Assembly (NCBI RefSeq): GCF_025755255.1
Contig: NZ_JALIEB010000019.1
Coordinates: 1 to 64,000, forward strand
Length of the DNA: 64,000 bases
Source of the DNA: Roseobacter sinensis
GTDB taxonomy: Bacteria; Pseudomonadota; Alphaproteobacteria; Rhodobacterales; Rhodobacteraceae
Direction: 5' to 3'
Shown piece by piece: positions 8,418-18,071 of this stretch. The notes beneath the pieces are model-generated. The model ran no database searches and had not been told where the DNA came from. It saw only the letters and a program-made list of their open reading frames with translations. Position 1 is the first letter of the stretch, and each line of letters begins with the position of its first letter. Position numbers and translations under genes: made by a program.

Positions 8418-10241
8418 ATGGACGATCAGAACAAGAACCTCATTCTTGCAACGGCACTCAGTTTTCTCGTGATTCTGGTGTGGTTTGTTCTGTTTCCGCC
8501 CCCCGAACCGGACACAGCGCTGGATACGCAGCCTCCCGCGCAGACCTCGCAAACCGAGGCCGACGCGACCGCCTCGGTGCCCGACGCCACGACACAAAGC
8601 CAGGCCGCGCCCGAGGCTGAAACCCGCGAGGACGAGCTTGCAGACGCCCCCCGTATACCGATCGCAACCGACCGCGTCAGCGGCTCGATCTCGCTGCTGG
8701 GTGGCCGCATCGACGACCTCTCGCTGAACGATTACCGCGTCACCCAGGATCCCGATGCGGATATCGTGAAGATGCTCTCGCCGGTCGGCACGGCCGACGC
8801 CTATTACGCGCTCTATGGCTGGGCGCCAGGTGGCGGTCTCGACCCCACGGCCGTCCCCGGCCCGAACACCCTTTGGAGCGTCGCGAGCGGCGAGGCGCTC
8901 AGCCCGACGAGCCCCGTCACGCTCACCTGGGACAACGGCGCGGGCCAGACCTTCACCCGCACGATAGAGATCGACGAAGACTATCTCTTCACCATCACGC
9001 AATCGGTCGCCAACACAGGCGATGCGCCGATTACGGTGGCCCCCTATGGCGTGCTCGCGCGCCACAGCGAACCGTCCGATCTGCGGAACTTCTTCATCCT
9101 GCACGAAGGTGTGGTCGCCATGGCCGACGGCGAACTCACCGAAACGGACTGGTCCGATATGCCCGATTTCGCCTTTTCCGAACGCGAGCGCGCGCGGGCA
9201 GAAGTCACTCAGGTGGCGCAGAACGGCTGGATCGGCTTCACCGATCACTACTGGATGTCGACGCTGATCCCCGCACCCGGCACTGCGTTCAAATCCGTCG
9301 CCAAATACGACGAACGCCGCGATATCTATCAGGCAGAGACGGTCATGCCGACGCAGACGGTCGCGCCTGGCACCTCGGTCACCGTTACCAGCCAGCTCTT
9401 CGCCGGCGCAAAAGAGTGGGACGCGATCCGGACCTATCAGTCCGCAGGCGTTGAAGGCTTCATCGACAGCATCGACTGGGGCTGGTTCTTCTTTCTGACC
9501 AAACCCATCTTCTGGTTGCTGCACGAGCTGAACCTGCTGATCGGCAATATGGGATGGGCCATCATCGGATTGACCCTCATCATCAAGGCAATCCTCTTCC
9601 CACTGGCCTACAAATCCTATGTCTCCATGGCGAAGATGAAGGAGCTTCAGCCGCAGATGGAGAAGCTCAAGGAGGAGGCCGGCGACGACCGGCAGAAGAT
9701 GCAGCAGGGCATGATGGAGCTCTACAAGCGGGAAAAGGTGAACCCCGCCGCGGGCTGTCTGCCCATTCTGCTGCAGATCCCGATCTTCTTCTCGCTCTAC
9801 AAGGTGATCTTCGTCACCATCGAACTGCGGCATGCCCCCTTCTTCGGACCCTTCCAGGACCTGAGCGCGCCCGATCCCACCTCGATCATGAACTTCTTCG
9901 GCCTTCTGCCCATCGAAGCGCCGGAGCCAACGTCGATCCTTGCGCTCATCTTCATCGGTATCCTGCCGCTTCTGCTCGGCATCTCGATGTGGCTGCAGCA
10001 GAAACTAAACCCGGCGCCCACGGACCCGACACAGCAGATGATCTTTGCCTGGATGCCGTGGGTGTTCATGTTCATGCTCGGCGGCTTCGCCAGCGGGCTG
10101 GTCATCTACTGGATCGCGAACAACACGATCACCTTTGCGCAACAGTATCTGATCATGCGCAGCCAGGGTTACACGCCCGACGTCTTCGGCAACATCAGGA
10201 GCGGCTTCAAACGCAAAACCGGTGAGGACGCCAAGAAGTGA
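8418..10241 (+). CDS. yidC: Membrane protein insertase YidC
   Basis: 607 residues of the long proteobacterial type. The N-terminal transmembrane anchor (ILATALSFLVILVWFVLF) is followed by an acidic, Ala/Thr-rich linker and a large periplasmic P1 domain to about residue 345. The conserved five-helix core follows, with WAIIGLTLIIKAILFPLAYKS, the cytoplasmic helical hairpin KMKELQPQMEKLKEE, VNPAAGCLPILLQIPIF and a basic C-terminal tail. It inserts membrane proteins alone or with Sec. Its stop overlaps the MOSC start by 4 nt. Confidence 0.97.
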   Translation: MDDQNKNLILATALSFLVILVWFVLFPPPEPDTALDTQPPAQTSQTEADATASVPDATTQSQAAPEAETREDELADAPRIPIATDRVSGSISLLGGRIDDLSLNDYRVTQDPDADIVKMLSPVGTADAYYALYGWAPGGGLDPTAVPGPNTLWSVASGEALSPTSPVTLTWDNGAGQTFTRTIEIDEDYLFTITQSVANTGDAPITVAPYGVLARHSEPSDLRNFFILHEGVVAMADGELTETDWSDMPDFAFSERERARAEVTQVAQNGWIGFTDHYWMSTLIPAPGTAFKSVAKYDERRDIYQAETVMPTQTVAPGTSVTVTSQLFAGAKEWDAIRTYQSAGVEGFIDSIDWGWFFFLTKPIFWLLHELNLLIGNMGWAIIGLTLIIKAILFPLAYKSYVSMAKMKELQPQMEKLKEEAGDDRQKMQQGMMELYKREKVNPAAGCLPILLQIPIFFSLYKVIFVTIELRHAPFFGPFQDLSAPDPTSIMNFFGLLPIEAPEPTSILALIFIGILPLLLGISMWLQQKLNPAPTDPTQQMIFAWMPWVFMFMLGGFASGLVIYWIANNTITFAQQYLIMRSQGYTPDVFGNIRSGFKRKTGEDAKK

Positions 10242-10969
10242 CCGCTACTCTGCGGCATATCTGGCGACACCCGCTGAAGGGGTTGGGGAGCGAAGCGGTC
10301 GAGACTGTCGACCTCGACCCGACGCAGGCGGTGGTCGGCGACAGGCTCTGGGCGTTGCTGAACGCAGAGGCCGACGACACCGATGAGTGGCAACCCCGGC
10401 GCAACTTCCTGCAAGTGGCCTCCGGACCGCGGCTGGCCGCCCTCACCGCCGAAAGCACCCGGAGCGGCATTCGCCTCACCCATCCCGATCGGGACCCGAT
10501 CGAGATCGATCCGGCCAGTGACGGCCAGGCGCTCGGCGCGTGGATCGGCGATTTGTGGCCCGACAACCGGCCGGGGCCTGCGCGGCTGGTCAAGGCGCCC
10601 GTTCAGGGCATGACCGACGTTGAGTACCCATCCGTCTCTCTGGGAAACCTTGCCTCCCTGCGGGCACTCAGCCAGAAGGCCGGGTTCGAGATCGACATGC
10701 GCCGCTTCCGCATTAACCTCTGGCTCGACGGTCTGGCACCCTGGGAGGAAATCGACCTGCTGCAACGCGACATCACGCTCGGCTCCGCCACGCTCAGCCC
10801 GGTAGAGCCCATCGAACGCTGCCGCGCGCCCGATGCCAACCCTGCAAGCGGCAGCCGCGATATCGGCATGCTGCGCCTGCTGGAAGACGGCTGGGACACG
10901 CGCAACTTCGGCGTCTACTTCAAGGTCACCGTTGCCGGCAGCGCCCGCGTCGGCGACAGGCTGGGATGA
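10238..10969 (+). CDS. MOSC domain protein
   Basis: 243-residue protein with an N-terminal MOSC beta-barrel region (IWRHPLKGLGSEAVETVDL) and a C-terminal MOSC domain containing RFRINLWLDGLAPWEE and PIERCRAPDANP, where the Cys is the usual conserved residue. MOSC proteins bind molybdenum cofactor or act in sulfur-transfer or detoxification reactions; the substrate here is unknown. The GTG start at 10238 overlaps the yidC stop and the stop overlaps yihA, so translation is coupled. Confidence 0.88.
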   Translation: MTATLRHIWRHPLKGLGSEAVETVDLDPTQAVVGDRLWALLNAEADDTDEWQPRRNFLQVASGPRLAALTAESTRSGIRLTHPDRDPIEIDPASDGQALGAWIGDLWPDNRPGPARLVKAPVQGMTDVEYPSVSLGNLASLRALSQKAGFEIDMRRFRINLWLDGLAPWEEIDLLQRDITLGSATLSPVEPIERCRAPDANPASGSRDIGMLRLLEDGWDTRNFGVYFKVTVAGSARVGDRLG

Positions 10970-11616
10970 CGCTGCCCTTTCCGATCGCCCCGGACCCCGA
11001 CCCGCAGACGCTGGAACAGGGGCGTCTGCTCTTCGCAGGTGAGACCGAGTTCGTGAAAGGCGTGGTCGCCATGTCGGGCCTGCCCGCACCCAACCGGCTC
11101 GAAGTCTGTTTTGCGGGCCGCTCCAACGTCGGAAAATCCTCGCTGATCAATGCGCTCACCGGGCGCAAGGGGCTCGCCCGCGCCTCGAACACTCCGGGCC
11201 GGACGCAGGAGATCAACTTCTTCACCGCCGGCGACGCCCATTACCTGGTGGACCTGCCCGGCTACGGCTTTGCCAATGCGCCGCTGCCTGTGGTCGAGAA
11301 GTGGCAGCGCCTGCTCAAACAATACCTTTCGGGCCGCCAGACCCTGCGGCGCGCCTTCGTGCTGATCGACGCGCGCCACGGGGTAAAGACGGTGGATGAA
11401 GAGATCCTCAAACTGCTGGACAGTGCTGCCGTGACCTTTCAGGCGGTACTCACCAAGGCCGACAAGGTGAAAGAGAAAGAGCGCGCGACGATCCTCGATC
11501 AGGTGCGCGGCGCTCTGGCCAAACACCCCGCCGCTTACCCTGAGATCGTCGTGACCTCCAGCGAGAAGGGCTGGGGCATCCCGACGCTGCGCGCGATCAT
11601 TGCAACGCTCGAATAG
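10966..11616 (+). CDS. engB: Ribosome biogenesis GTPase YihA/EngB
   Basis: 216-residue TRAFAC-class GTPase needed for large-subunit assembly. G motifs are seen in order: G1 [10 protein letters not shown]2 in [12 protein letters not shown]3 DLPGYG, G4 TKAD and G5-like TSSEK. The ATG overlaps the MOSC stop as ATGA. Confidence 0.95.
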   Translation: MTLPFPIAPDPDPQTLEQGRLLFAGETEFVKGVVAMSGLPAPNRLEVCFAGRSNVGKSSLINALTGRKGLARASNTPGRTQEINFFTAGDAHYLVDLPGYGFANAPLPVVEKWQRLLKQYLSGRQTLRRAFVLIDARHGVKTVDEEILKLLDSAAVTFQAVLTKADKVKEKERATILDQVRGALAKHPAAYPEIVVTSSEKGWGIPTLRAIIATLE

Positions 11617-11675
11617 AGGTTGCCCTTGCAGAGCGCCGCAGCGGGCCGCATAACCTCCAGACGAATGGTGCCCAG

Positions 11676-12539
11676 ATGAAGACCCGAGACATGAACCGCG
11701 ACTGGATTGCGACGGCAAGCACGCTGAACAAGGCCCTGCCCTACCTGCAGCGCTACGCAGGCGCGACAGTGGTCATCAAGCTCGGCGGCCACGCGATGGG
11801 CAGCGACGCCGCGATGGAGGATTTTGCCCGCGACGTGGTGCTGATGCGGCAGGTCGGGGTGAACCCGGTGATCGTGCATGGCGGCGGGCCGATGATCAAC
11901 GCGATGCTCGACAAGCTGCAGATCGCTTCCGAGTTCAAGAACGGCAAGCGTGTGACCGATGCCGCCACCATGGAGGTGGTCGAGATGGTGCTCGCGGGGC
12001 TCGTGAACAAGCGCATTGTGCAGGCGATCAATGGCCAGGGCGGACGCGCGGTGGGCCTGTCCGGTAAAGACGCTCATATGATCACCTGCACACCGACCAA
12101 CCCCGAGCTGGGCTTTGTGGGCACGCCTGACACCGTCAATCCACGCGTGCTGCGCGACTTGGCCGAGAAGGAATACATCCCGGTGATCGCGCCCTTGGGA
12201 GCGGGGGCGGCGGGTGAGACCTTCAACATCAACGGCGATACGGCGGCCGGGGCCGTGGCCGCCGCCCTCAAGGCGGACCGGCTGCTGCTGTTGACCGATG
12301 TGGCGGGCGTCAAGAATGCCGCCGGCGAGGTGGTGACCGAGCTCAGCGCGACGCAGATCCGCAGCCTGACCGAAGAGGGCGTGATCGCTGGCGGTATGAT
12401 CCCGAAGACAGAGACTGCGCTCGCGGCCCTCGAGGGTGGGGTCCGCGCTGCGGTCATTCTCGACGGGCGCGCGCCCAACGCCTGCCTGCTGGAGCTCTTC
12501 ACCGAACATGGCGCGGGCTCAATTATCCGCGCGGACTGA
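11676..12539 (+). CDS. argB: Acetylglutamate kinase
   Basis: 287-residue kinase for the second step of arginine biosynthesis, phosphorylating N-acetyl-L-glutamate. It has the amino-acid kinase fold with [16 protein letters not shown], a C-terminal [11 protein letters not shown] and a final GAGSIIR. The N-terminal extension ([19 protein letters not shown]) is the helix found in arginine-sensitive hexameric enzymes, suggesting feedback inhibition by arginine. The ATG at 11676 is used; an alternative ATG is at 11691. Confidence 0.97.
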   Translation: MKTRDMNRDWIATASTLNKALPYLQRYAGATVVIKLGGHAMGSDAAMEDFARDVVLMRQVGVNPVIVHGGGPMINAMLDKLQIASEFKNGKRVTDAATMEVVEMVLAGLVNKRIVQAINGQGGRAVGLSGKDAHMITCTPTNPELGFVGTPDTVNPRVLRDLAEKEYIPVIAPLGAGAAGETFNINGDTAAGAVAAALKADRLLLLTDVAGVKNAAGEVVTELSATQIRSLTEEGVIAGGMIPKTETALAALEGGVRAAVILDGRAPNACLLELFTEHGAGSIIRAD

Positions 12540-12596
12540 CGCAGATGTGTCATGCTGTCGCTTGGTCTGCGGCGCACGCTGGCATAGATGTGGGCC

Positions 12597-13391
12597 ATGG
12601 AAAACGAAACCGTCATCCGTCTGAGTATCTTCCTCGGCCTCTTTGCCCTGCTCGCCACGCTTGAGGCGCTGGCCCCGCGGCGCGTCCGAAGCCAAAGCCG
12701 GAGCCGTCGCTGGCTCACCAACTGGGGCATCACCATCGCGAATACGCTGACGCTGCGGCTGATGGCATTCGCCCTGCCGCTGCTCGCCGTCGGTGCCGCG
12801 TTGGATGCGCAGGCGCAGGGCTGGGGGCTCTTCAATGCCGTGGACTGGCCGATCTGGCTCGAGATCGTGATCGCGGTGCTTGTGCTGGACTTCGCGATCT
12901 GGCTGCAACATCTGATCACCCACAAGGTGCCGCTGCTGTGGCGTCTGCACCGGGTCCATCACGCGGATGTGGATATGGATGTGACGACGGCGATCCGGTT
13001 CCACCCGGTCGAGATCGCGCTCTCGATGGTGTTGAAGATCGGTCTTGTATACCTGATGGGCCCGGCCGGCATCGCAGTGATCATCTTCGAGATTCTGCTC
13101 AACGGGACAGCCATGTTCAACCACGCCAACATCCGCCTGCCGCTGTGGCTCGATGCCATGGTGCGGCGGGTCCTGGTCACGCCCGACATGCACCGGGTGC
13201 ACCACTCGGTGCACCGCGATGAGCACGACAGCAACTATGGCTTTGCGCTCTCGATCTGGGACCGGATCTTCGGGACCTATATCGCGCAGCCCGCCGCCGG
13301 GCATGACGACATGCAGGTCGGGCTGGAGTGGCAGGACGACCGGCCGAGCCGTTTTGGCTGGTCGATCACGCTGCCCTTCGCCCGGAAATGA
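12597..13391 (+). CDS. Sterol desaturase/fatty acid hydroxylase family protein
   Basis: Integral membrane di-iron protein of the fatty acid hydroxylase superfamily. His clusters are visible: HLITHK, HRVHHAD, then HRVHHSVHRDEHDSNYG near the C terminus, which together would bind two irons. Hydrophobic segments at the N terminus and before the first His cluster anchor it in the membrane. The substrate (sterol, hopanoid, ornithine lipid or carotenoid) cannot be told from sequence. The ATG at 12597 is preferred, with 12588 as alternative. It overlaps the next gene by 4 nt. Confidence 0.85.
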   Translation: MENETVIRLSIFLGLFALLATLEALAPRRVRSQSRSRRWLTNWGITIANTLTLRLMAFALPLLAVGAALDAQAQGWGLFNAVDWPIWLEIVIAVLVLDFAIWLQHLITHKVPLLWRLHRVHHADVDMDVTTAIRFHPVEIALSMVLKIGLVYLMGPAGIAVIIFEILLNGTAMFNHANIRLPLWLDAMVRRVLVTPDMHRVHHSVHRDEHDSNYGFALSIWDRIFGTYIAQPAAGHDDMQVGLEWQDDRPSRFGWSITLPFARK

Positions 13392-14023
13392 CGCTGACCA
13401 GTCTCGCGCGCCTCAAAGCGCCGCCCGGCCTCGTCGTGATGGGTGCCACCGATCTCGATGACCGCACCTCGGTCGTGCTGCTGGGCGCAGGCCGCGATCT
13501 CTGGCCGGTCTTCACCGCGACAGCCGAATATGCCGACGGAGAGCGCGACCCGCTGGACCGGTGGTCCAAGCGGGTCATCGGCGCCCTTGCGGCCAAGCTC
13601 AATGCGCGGGCGGCCTACCCTTCGGATGGGCCACCCTATCTGCCGTTCATCTCGTGGGCACTGCAGACGGGGCGGTTTTTCCAGAGTCCGACCGGGATGA
13701 TGATCCACGACGAAGCGGGGCTGATGATTTCGATCCGCGGCGCGCTGCTCTTCGATGTTCCGATCCGGCTGGAGCAGGTGTCGCAGGCAAGCCCTTGTGA
13801 CCGTTGCACCGACAAGCCCTGCGTGAGCGCCTGCCCGGTCGCAGCCCTCTCCGCCACGCACGCCTACGACGTGCCGAAGTGCAAGGCTTTTCTCGACACG
13901 GTCGACGGTGCAGACTGCATGTCGCAAGGCTGCCGTGTTCGGCGGGCCTGCCCGGTCTCACAAGAGTTCGGGCGCCTGCCCATACAATCCGCATTTCACA
14001 TGAGGGCCTTTCATCCGCAATGA
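13388..14023 (+). CDS. 4Fe-4S ferredoxin-like protein
   Basis: 211-residue protein with two cysteine clusters in its C-terminal third: CDRCTDKPCVSACPVAAL, a standard 4Fe-4S motif, and a second set in CMSQGCRVRRACP with a preceding CKAF. The N-terminal 130 residues resemble the substrate-domain part of epoxyqueuosine-reductase-like proteins but lack the full length of QueG. An electron-transfer role is likely; the partner could be the neighbouring di-iron hydroxylase. It overlaps genes on both sides by ATGA. Confidence 0.8.
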   Translation: MTLTSLARLKAPPGLVVMGATDLDDRTSVVLLGAGRDLWPVFTATAEYADGERDPLDRWSKRVIGALAAKLNARAAYPSDGPPYLPFISWALQTGRFFQSPTGMMIHDEAGLMISIRGALLFDVPIRLEQVSQASPCDRCTDKPCVSACPVAALSATHAYDVPKCKAFLDTVDGADCMSQGCRVRRACPVSQEFGRLPIQSAFHMRAFHPQ

Positions 14024-14517
14024 CCCGTACCCTGATCCTGATGCGCCACGCCAAGTCCGATTGGAGCCACGCCGGTCTGCGCGACCACGAGCGCCCCCTG
14101 AACGGACGCGGACGGGTCTCGGCACAAGCGCTTGGAGCGTGGTTGCGCGACCGTGAACACCTGCCCGATGAGGTGCTCTGTTCCTCTGCGACCCGCACCG
14201 GTGAAACTCTGCAACGGCTGGAATTGCCCAAGGACATCCCGGTGCGCTACATGAACGAGCTTTACCATGCAGAAGCGAGCTGCATGCGCGATGTGCTGAT
14301 GCAGGCAGTCGGTGCCTGCGTTCTGATGATTGGCCACAATCCAGGCATCTGTGACGTGGCGCACCGCCTCGTGCGCACCGCGCCGGACCATCCCAGGTTT
14401 GAGGATTACCCAACGGGTGCGACGCTGGTTGTCCGCTTCGCTGCACCAAGTTGGGCTGAGATCGGCTGGCACGAAGGCCAGCCGATCGACTTCGTGACCC
14501 CGCGGGAGTTGACATAG
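14020..14517 (+). CDS. SixA-type histidine phosphatase
   Basis: 165-residue member of the histidine phosphatase superfamily. The N-terminal motif LMRHAKSDWS contains the RHxK form typical of SixA, and a second catalytic His lies in MIGHNPG. SixA proteins dephosphorylate phosphohistidine on phosphotransfer proteins; the target here is unknown. The ATG overlaps the ferredoxin stop, ending a coupled three-gene run. Confidence 0.87.
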   Translation: MTRTLILMRHAKSDWSHAGLRDHERPLNGRGRVSAQALGAWLRDREHLPDEVLCSSATRTGETLQRLELPKDIPVRYMNELYHAEASCMRDVLMQAVGACVLMIGHNPGICDVAHRLVRTAPDHPRFEDYPTGATLVVRFAAPSWAEIGWHEGQPIDFVTPRELT

Positions 14518-14593
14518 CGGTGGCCCGAAGGCCCACCGTACCTGCCTGTCCCGAGGGCGGTGCCGGCAGGTTGGGCGGGCTTTCAGGCCGCCC
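14518..14593. repeat. Three-hairpin intergenic repeat, copy 1
   Basis: Starts immediately after the SixA stop and fills the gap to the convergent aapP gene. Hairpin 1 is CGGTGG/CCACCG (14518-14523, 14533-14538). Hairpin 2 is ACCTGCC/GGCAGGT (14540-14546, 14565-14571). Hairpin 3 is GGGCGG/CCGCCC (14573-14578, 14588-14593). The same order of hairpins with near-identical sequence recurs at 37421-37496. It may act as a transcript end here, but there is no clear T-tract. Confidence 0.7.
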
Positions 14594-14598
14594 CTCGG

Positions 14599-15369
14599 TC
14601 AGTGGCCGAGGATCTGGCTCAGGAAGAGCTGGGTCCGCGGGCTTTGTGGGTTGTTGAAGAAGGCTTCCGGTTCGTTCTGCTCCACGATCTGGCCTGCGTC
14701 CATGAAGATCACACGGTTCGCCACCTGACGGGCAAAGCCCATCTCGTGGGTCACGCAGAGCATGGTCATCCCCTCTTCGGCAAGCTCGATCATCGTGTCG
14801 AGCACCTCCTTGATCATCTCCGGGTCGAGCGCCGAGGTCGGCTCGTCAAAGAGCATGATCCGCGGCCGCATGCACAGGCTGCGCGCAATCGCCACCCGCT
14901 GCTGCTGACCGCCCGAGAGCTGGCCGGGATACTTGTTCGCCTGATCCGGGATCTTGACCTTCTCCAGGAAGTGCATCGCCGTCTCTTCGGCTTCCTTCTT
15001 CGGTGTCTTACGCACCCAGATCGGCGCCAGCGTGCAGTTCTCGAGGATCGTCAAATGCGGGAAGAGGTTGAAGTGCTGAAAGCACATGCCCACTTCCGAG
15101 CGGATCTTGTCGATGTTTTTCAGGTCCGACGACAGCAGCGTGCCGTCCACCTCGATGCTGCCCTGTTGGTGCTCTTCCAGCGCGTTGATGCAGCGGATCA
15201 GTGTGGATTTGCCCGAGCCTGATGGCCCGCAGATCACGATCCGCTCGCCGCGATTGACGGTAAGGTCAATGTCGCGCAGCACGTGGAACGTGCCGTACCA
15301 CTTGTTCATCTTGGTGATGGTGATGGCGATCTCGTCCGAGACCTTCATTTGCGTTGCAGCTTCAGCCAT
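14599..15369 (-). CDS. aapP: General L-amino-acid ABC transporter ATP-binding protein
   Basis: 256-residue ATPase of the polar amino-acid uptake family. Walker A is GPSGSGKST, the Q-loop is in [13 protein letters not shown], the signature is LSGGQQQR, Walker B is [13 protein letters not shown] and the H-loop is CVTHEMG. It is the last gene of aapJQMP and energises import of a broad range of L-amino acids. Confidence 0.95.
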   Translation of the reverse strand: MAEAATQMKVSDEIAITITKMNKWYGTFHVLRDIDLTVNRGERIVICGPSGSGKSTLIRCINALEEHQQGSIEVDGTLLSSDLKNIDKIRSEVGMCFQHFNLFPHLTILENCTLAPIWVRKTPKKEAEETAMHFLEKVKIPDQANKYPGQLSGGQQQRVAIARSLCMRPRIMLFDEPTSALDPEMIKEVLDTMIELAEEGMTMLCVTHEMGFARQVANRVIFMDAGQIVEQNEPEAFFNNPQSPRTQLFLSQILGH

Positions 15370-15423
15370 ATCTGACGGCCTTTCTTTTCTGTTTCCCTAC
15401 CGCTTTCGCTACTTGAGGGAGGA

Positions 15424-16722
15424 TTAACGGTGGTCGGTCGCAAGGCGACGTTCGAGCCATTGTGAGTATTGCGAGATGCCGTAGCAGACGATGAAGAAGA
15501 GGACCGAGGCGAAGCCCAGCAATTCCCAGTAGACACCGTTCCATTCCGTCGAGGCCAGGATCGGACCCCGGATCATGCCGACGATGTCGAACATGCCGAT
15601 CACCGACACCAGCGTGGTGTCTTTGAAGAGCCCCACGGCAATGTTCACGATGCCCGGAATCGAGATCTTCAGCGCTTGCGGCAGGATGATCAGCCGCATC
15701 GCCTGCGCATAGTCGAGGCCCAGCGAGTCCGCCGCCTCATACTGCCCCTTGGGCAAGGCGGCGAGGCCCCCCCGGATCACCTCGGCGATATAGGCCGAGG
15801 AGAACATGGTGATCATGATGACCACACGCAGGAACAGATCGAGCGTGGATTCTGGCGGAAAGAAGTAAGACAGCATCACGCTTGCCACAAAGAGCAGAGT
15901 GATCAGCGGCACGCCCCGAATGAACTCGATGAAGATCACACAGATCCACTTGATCAAAGGCATGTTCGACTGCCGACCCAGCGCCAGAGCAATGCCCAGC
16001 GGGACAGACAGAGACACGCAGGTCACGCCGAGCATCATGTTGAGCATGAAGCCCCCGAGATCGCGGCTCGGCACAGCGCCGAGCAGTGCGTTCTGAGACG
16101 CGCTGGCCGGGATCAGCCAGCCGCCCACGGTCCAGACAATGAAGGCCGCAATGATGGCTCCGAAGAAGCCCATGGCAAAGCTGCCCGCAACGAGGCGCTG
16201 ATAGACCGCGGCACCCGCCGCGAAACCGGCGAGGGCCACAAGTGGCGTCAGGATGGTGCCGCCCCAGATCAGCCAGTAGGCGGCAAAGGGGAAGAGCGCT
16301 GTTACGATCAAGAGCTTGCGCGGCAGATCGAAGAAGAGAACCGGGGCCGCGGCAACGAAGAAGAGCAACAGCGCCAGCATCGGACGCCAGTAGTACTCCG
16401 GCGGGTACTTGAAGCCGAAGAGCAACTGGTTCCACCGTTCGGTCAGCACCGAGAAACAGGCACCGACCGCACCGTCGAGCACCTCGCGGCACTGCGCGAG
16501 GCTCTCGGTGTTCCAGATGCCGTTTGCGATCCAGGGCATGGTCCCGGCCAGCACCACCCAGATCACGTAGAGCGCTGCGATGGTCAGCAGACCGTTTGCG
16601 GGCGTCGCAAAGAGGTTCTCGCGCATCCACTTGACTGGCCCGGTCGCCGCATAGGGCGGCGGGGCTGCCGGGATTTCACTGGTTCGTACGAAGGCGACGG
16701 AATGGGCATGTGTATCGGACAT
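15424..16722 (-). CDS. aapM: General L-amino-acid ABC transporter permease AapM
   Basis: 432-residue inner-membrane permease of the HisM/GlnP type with the long N-terminal extension typical of AapM. There are about eight hydrophobic segments. The EAA-like loop that contacts the ATPase is in GQYEAADSLGLDYAQAMRLI. It is separated from aapQ by 3 nt and from aapP by 54 nt. Confidence 0.94.
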   Translation of the reverse strand: MSDTHAHSVAFVRTSEIPAAPPPYAATGPVKWMRENLFATPANGLLTIAALYVIWVVLAGTMPWIANGIWNTESLAQCREVLDGAVGACFSVLTERWNQLLFGFKYPPEYYWRPMLALLLFFVAAAPVLFFDLPRKLLIVTALFPFAAYWLIWGGTILTPLVALAGFAAGAAVYQRLVAGSFAMGFFGAIIAAFIVWTVGGWLIPASASQNALLGAVPSRDLGGFMLNMMLGVTCVSLSVPLGIALALGRQSNMPLIKWICVIFIEFIRGVPLITLLFVASVMLSYFFPPESTLDLFLRVVIMITMFSSAYIAEVIRGGLAALPKGQYEAADSLGLDYAQAMRLIILPQALKISIPGIVNIAVGLFKDTTLVSVIGMFDIVGMIRGPILASTEWNGVYWELLGFASVLFFIVCYGISQYSQWLERRLATDHR

Positions 16723-16725
16723 GTC

Positions 16726-17940
16726 TCAGCGCTCCTTCAGCTTCACGGCGTTGTTGTAGACGTTCATCACTGCCGAGATCAGCAGCGAGATCGTCAGGTA
16801 GAACAGCATCAGCAAGAGCACGCATTCAATCGCGCGGCCCGTCTGGTTCAATGTGATGCCGCCCAGCGTCGCGGTGATATCGGCGTAGCCCACGGCGATC
16901 GCGAGCGACGAGTTCTTGGTGATGTTGAGGTATTGCGAAATCAGTGGCGGGATGATCACGCGCAGCGCCTGTGGCAGCACGACGAGGTTCATCACGCGAC
17001 CCGGGCGCAGACCGAGGGCCGAGGCCGCCTCGGTCTGCCCCTTGCTGACCGCCTGGATCCCCGCCCGCACGTTCTCTGCAATGAAGGCGCCGGTGTAGAT
17101 CGAGAGCGCGAACCACAACGCAATCAGTGGCGCGCCCACCTGAATGCCGCCGCGGAAGTTGAACCCGCCCAGCTCGGGGATATCCAGCCCGATGGGGCGC
17201 CCCATGATGTAGAACATCAGGATGGTCGGCAGAAAGAAGATCGCCAGGCTCGGCCACCCCATGGGCAGCAGCTTGCCGGTGTCATAAAGCAGTTTGGTGG
17301 CGTAGCGGCGATATCCGATCACCCCGATGATCGAGGCGATGAAGGTGGCTACCACAACCATCGAGCCCGGGCCCCAGACGGGTGCCGGAATATACACGCC
17401 GCGGTTGGTGAAGGCGAAGAGCCCCAACAGCATGGAGGCCTCGGGCTCATCGCCCCGGAAGGCACGGGGCGCGGGCATCACAGCCGTCATGATCGTGAAG
17501 ATGATGATGATCCAGATCAGCACGGGGATGTTCCGGAAAATCTCGACGTAAAAGGACATCAGCTTGCGCACCAGCCAGTTGTTCGACAGGCGCAAAACAC
17601 CGGCGATCACGCCGAAAACCGTCGCGGTGACACAGGCCAGAAAAGCCACCAGCAGCGTATTCAGAATACCGACAATCGCGGCCCGCGCATGGCTGGACCG
17701 GCTGTCATACTCGATCAGCCGCTGGTTGATGTCATACCCGGCGGGATCGCCCAGGAAATCATACGCGATGTTGAGCCCGGCGGCGCGCAGGTTCTGCAGC
17801 AGGTTGTTGCCCAGATACCAGATGGCCAGTGCGAGCACTATCGCAGCAATCGCCTGAAACGTCAGGGACCTGTACCGCGTGTCGTTGATCAACATAGACA
17901 GGCGGAAGGACTCCTGCGGTGGGTCCGTCAGTGTCGTCAT
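16726..17940 (-). CDS. aapQ: General L-amino-acid ABC transporter permease AapQ
   Basis: 404-residue permease partner of AapM with the same fold. The contact loop reads GQTEAASALGLRPGRVMNLV and is followed by VLPQALRVIIPPL. The N-terminal cytoplasmic stretch precedes a first transmembrane helix AIAAIVLALAIWYLG. It lies downstream of aapJ after a hairpin-containing 131-nt gap. Confidence 0.94.
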   Translation of the reverse strand: MTTLTDPPQESFRLSMLINDTRYRSLTFQAIAAIVLALAIWYLGNNLLQNLRAAGLNIAYDFLGDPAGYDINQRLIEYDSRSSHARAAIVGILNTLLVAFLACVTATVFGVIAGVLRLSNNWLVRKLMSFYVEIFRNIPVLIWIIIIFTIMTAVMPAPRAFRGDEPEASMLLGLFAFTNRGVYIPAPVWGPGSMVVVATFIASIIGVIGYRRYATKLLYDTGKLLPMGWPSLAIFFLPTILMFYIMGRPIGLDIPELGGFNFRGGIQVGAPLIALWFALSIYTGAFIAENVRAGIQAVSKGQTEAASALGLRPGRVMNLVVLPQALRVIIPPLISQYLNITKNSSLAIAVGYADITATLGGITLNQTGRAIECVLLLMLFYLTISLLISAVMNVYNNAVKLKER

Positions 17941-18030
17941 TTGAAATTCCCCGTGGTTCCGACCTTGGTTTTGACGGGCACGTTTTGCGCCTCGGCGGTC
18001 GGGTCTCTTTTTTGTGGGTCGTCATAAGGA

Positions 18031-18058
18031 AAGGGCGCAGGTTGGTCCCTGCGCCCTT
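18031..18058 (-). terminator. Attenuator-like hairpin between aapJ and aapQ
   Basis: Perfect 11-bp stem AAGGGCGCAGG/CCTGCGCCCTT with a 6-nt loop, 13 nt after the aapJ stop on the minus strand. It is followed by TCCTTATG, which lacks a strong U-tract. Such hairpins often let the binding-protein message outnumber the permease message by partial termination or 3'-end protection. Confidence 0.6.
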
Positions 18059-18071
18059 GCCCATTTCAGCT

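Noticed and set aside
15469-18027. Open frame of 852 codons antisense to aapM and aapQ
   Set aside because: It is Arg/Gln/His-rich low-complexity protein typical of antisense to high-GC genes, and both sense genes are clear.
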